Positions 39,837 to 41,403 of a DNA stretch of 41,403 nt are shown piece after piece; within the stretch, counting starts at the first letter, position 1, and each line of letters opens with the position of its first letter. Under the pieces are notes generated by a model. That model was not told the origin of the DNA and did no database searches. It worked only from the letters and a program-made list of their open reading frames with translations. Source of the stretch: an uncultured Clostridium sp. (GTDB lineage Bacteria; Bacillota; Clostridia; Clostridiales; Clostridiaceae); assembly GCA_937927335.1 (NCBI GenBank), contig CALBDU010000034.1:1-41403 (forward strand). Reading direction: 5' to 3'. The translations under genes were made by a program, and so were the position numbers.

Positions 39837-40220
39837 TTGCTTTTAAAAATAGATTTTGAATCGGATACTCCAATTTACGAACAACTCAAAAGGCATATAA
39901 TAATAGGAATAGCATCGGGAAAGCTAAAATCCGGAGAAAGCCTGCCATCTGTAAGGCAGCTGGGCGAAGACCTTGGAATAAACCTGCATACAGTTAATAA
40001 GGCATATAACAACCTGAAATCTGAGGGGTACGTTATTATAGACAGGAGAAAGGGTGCTGTAATAAATGACAAACTCCCTGAAGCTACTGAAGAATTCAGG
40101 GAAAATTTATTAGAGGAGCTAAGCTATATAATTGCTGATTTTAAGTGCCATGGGGCATCTGAAGAACAATTCTTAAGTTTATGCAGAAAAATTTTTATAA
40201 ATTATAATTCGGAGGGTTAA
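39837..40220 (+). CDS. GntR-family regulator, YtrA subfamily
   Basis: A 127-residue winged-helix regulator: TPIYEQLKRHIIIGIASGKLKSGESLPSVRQLGEDLGINLHTVNKAYNNLKSEGYVIIDRRKGAV spans the DNA-binding domain, followed by a short helical tail. The start is TTG at 39837 with AAGAAGGTGATGAT upstream; no better ATG exists. It is 1 nt from the next gene, a DUF1648 membrane protein, a common partner for this subfamily in Firmicutes. It is a different lineage from the GntR at 4268, with a different palindrome. Probably autoregulated. Confidence 0.91.
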   Translation: MLLKIDFESDTPIYEQLKRHIIIGIASGKLKSGESLPSVRQLGEDLGINLHTVNKAYNNLKSEGYVIIDRRKGAVINDKLPEATEEFRENLLEELSYIIADFKCHGASEEQFLSLCRKIFINYNSEG

Positions 40221-40221
40221 A

Positions 40222-41352
40222 ATGGATGAATATATTTTTCTAACAGGGATTGCCTTGTTTACCATGCTTTTAACTTTGGTTATTCAAATTCTCACATTGA
40301 ATCTCACCAGAAAAAATGTTTTCCTGGGAGTCAGGATACCTGAGGAAAACAGTGAGGATCCAGAGTTGAAGGAGCTTGGAAAAAAATTCGTTAAGTCAAA
40401 TATATTAATTGGCGTGCCTGCAGCCGCAGCACTTTCAATGTTTGTTTATTTATGTAAAAGCCTAGTTTTATTTATGTGTGTTGTATTTGGATATATTTTT
40501 ATACTTTTTTTAATATATTACAGCTTCAATAAAAAGGTTAAGGCCATAAAGACAAAAAATTTCTGGCTTAACACAAAAAAGCAGGAGGTTATTATAGATA
40601 CAAGCTTCAGCAGGGAAAAAAGAAAATATTCCATGCCATCCTCCTGGTGGTTTTTACTTCCGCTGATAATAATAGCAATCAATCTTATAATCAACTTTAA
40701 TTATTATCCATCTCTTCCTGACAGGGTGGCTACCCATTGGGATATTAACGGCCATGTTAATGGATGGCAAAATAAATCTGCTCTGATAATTTATGAAATG
40801 CCTCTATTTCAATTATTTATGACAACAGTATTATTCTTTAGCTACAAGGGCATTGGCTGGGCAAAGCAGGAAATAAGCAGTATAAATCCAGAAGAGTCAA
40901 AAGAGCGCAACAGAATATTCAGACGTGCATGGAGCATATATTTTATATTATCCACTATAGGAATCAACCTGATTTTTACTTTGGGTAACCTCGAAATTAT
41001 GCAGGTGACCCATATGGACAGCAAACTGTCCATGGCACTAATTTTAGCTTTTGCAGGAGCTATGATAATAAGCTCACTAGTGCTTTCAATTAAAGTTGGC
41101 CAGGGTGGCAGCAGGCTGAAATTGAACAAGGGAGAAAGCCAGAAGGCTATTTTCCATCGAGATGATGATAAATATTGGCTGCTGGCTAACAGCATCTATT
41201 ATAATCCAGAGGATCCTTCCTTATTTGTTGAAAAGAGATTTGGTATTGGCTGGACTATAAATGCCGGTACTGCAGCAGGCAAGGCAATTTATGTATTCAC
41301 AGTCCTTCTTGTTATATTTACTTTTGTCATTGTTATATTCAGCAAAAGTTAG
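40222..41352 (+). CDS. DUF1648/SdpI-like multi-pass membrane protein with DUF5808 tail
   Basis: A 376-residue membrane protein with about eight hydrophobic segments. After three N-terminal segments comes the DUF1648 block (YYPSLPDRVATHWDINGHVNGW), found in SdpI-type immunity and YtrA-linked proteins. The C-terminal block KYWLLANSIYYNPEDPSLFVEKRFGIGWTINAG resembles DUF5808. SdpI protects Bacillus against the SDP toxin and acts as a signal transducer, so a role in envelope stress or toxin sensing is possible, but no toxin gene is nearby. TCGGAGGG precedes the ATG, 1 nt after the regulator. The remaining 51 bases of the window hold nothing recognisable. Confidence 0.86.
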   Translation: MDEYIFLTGIALFTMLLTLVIQILTLNLTRKNVFLGVRIPEENSEDPELKELGKKFVKSNILIGVPAAAALSMFVYLCKSLVLFMCVVFGYIFILFLIYYSFNKKVKAIKTKNFWLNTKKQEVIIDTSFSREKRKYSMPSSWWFLLPLIIIAINLIINFNYYPSLPDRVATHWDINGHVNGWQNKSALIIYEMPLFQLFMTTVLFFSYKGIGWAKQEISSINPEESKERNRIFRRAWSIYFILSTIGINLIFTLGNLEIMQVTHMDSKLSMALILAFAGAMIISSLVLSIKVGQGGSRLKLNKGESQKAIFHRDDDKYWLLANSIYYNPEDPSLFVEKRFGIGWTINAGTAAGKAIYVFTVLLVIFTFVIVIFSKS

Positions 41353-41403
41353 ACCAGCTAATAAAAGTCAATTATTTTTGATGAAAATTTCTTGTACTAT
41401 TTT

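Noticed and set aside
1..41403. Insertion sequences, phage genes, CRISPR arrays, tRNA or rRNA genes
   Set aside because: None recognised on either strand; all long frames fit the annotated genes and the repeats seen are local operators or terminators.

Overview
The window looks like a chromosomal segment of a low-GC, anaerobic, probably spore-forming Clostridia member. The evidence is AT-rich intergenic DNA, heavy use of AGA/AGG/ATA codons, strong Shine-Dalgarno sites with frequent TTG/GTG starts, RNA-based control typical of Firmicutes (T-box, FMN and preQ1 riboswitches), and a LysM/GH18 protein of the spore-cortex type. I see no phage, insertion sequence, CRISPR array, tRNA or rRNA.

Layout. 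1-1785: 5' part of topoisomerase III (topB, minus strand). 1923-3509: ABC-F ATPase of the YkpA/YbiT type. 3533-6801: a permuted-papain amidase gene divergent from a YtrA-type GntR repressor and its ABC exporter, with a perfect palindrome lying on the repressor's promoter. 6807-9152: PrsW-like protease, a small membrane protein and a LysM-GH18 protein. 9215-13577 (minus): riboflavin operon ribD-ribE-ribBA-ribH plus a HAD phosphatase, led by an FMN riboswitch. 13603-14805 (minus): MFS exporter.

14895-29533 is an aromatic amino acid supercluster on the plus strand. A tryptophan T-box leader (specifier UGG) with one Stem I but two successive antiterminator/terminator modules precedes trpEGDCFBA. 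After trpA comes a new strong promoter and an unannotated 54-codon leader ORF (21776-21940) full of Tyr/Phe/Trp codons. A strong intrinsic terminator follows it, and then aroF-tyrA-aroB-aroA-aroC-pheA-aroE-aroK. This is the classic layout of ribosome-mediated attenuation, which is rarely reported in Firmicutes, and I consider it the most interesting element here. The pathway is complete in the window except for 3-dehydroquinate dehydratase, chorismate mutase and an aminotransferase.

29532-34870: an XRE-cupin regulator divergent from an M24 peptidase; exonuclease III divergent from a MarR regulator; kynureninase (kynU); and a patatin-like lipase. The same perfect operator-like repeat (TATTTAG-N4-CTAAATA) precedes both marR and kynU, suggesting a kynurenine-salvage regulon that makes anthranilate for the trp genes. 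34918-37927 (minus): preQ0/preQ1 operon queD-queE-folE-queC-queF under a preQ1 riboswitch. 37920-39706 (minus): a DUF4474 protein translationally coupled to a metallophosphoesterase. 39776-41352: a second YtrA-type GntR regulator with a 41-bp palindrome on its promoter, paired with a DUF1648/SdpI-like membrane protein.
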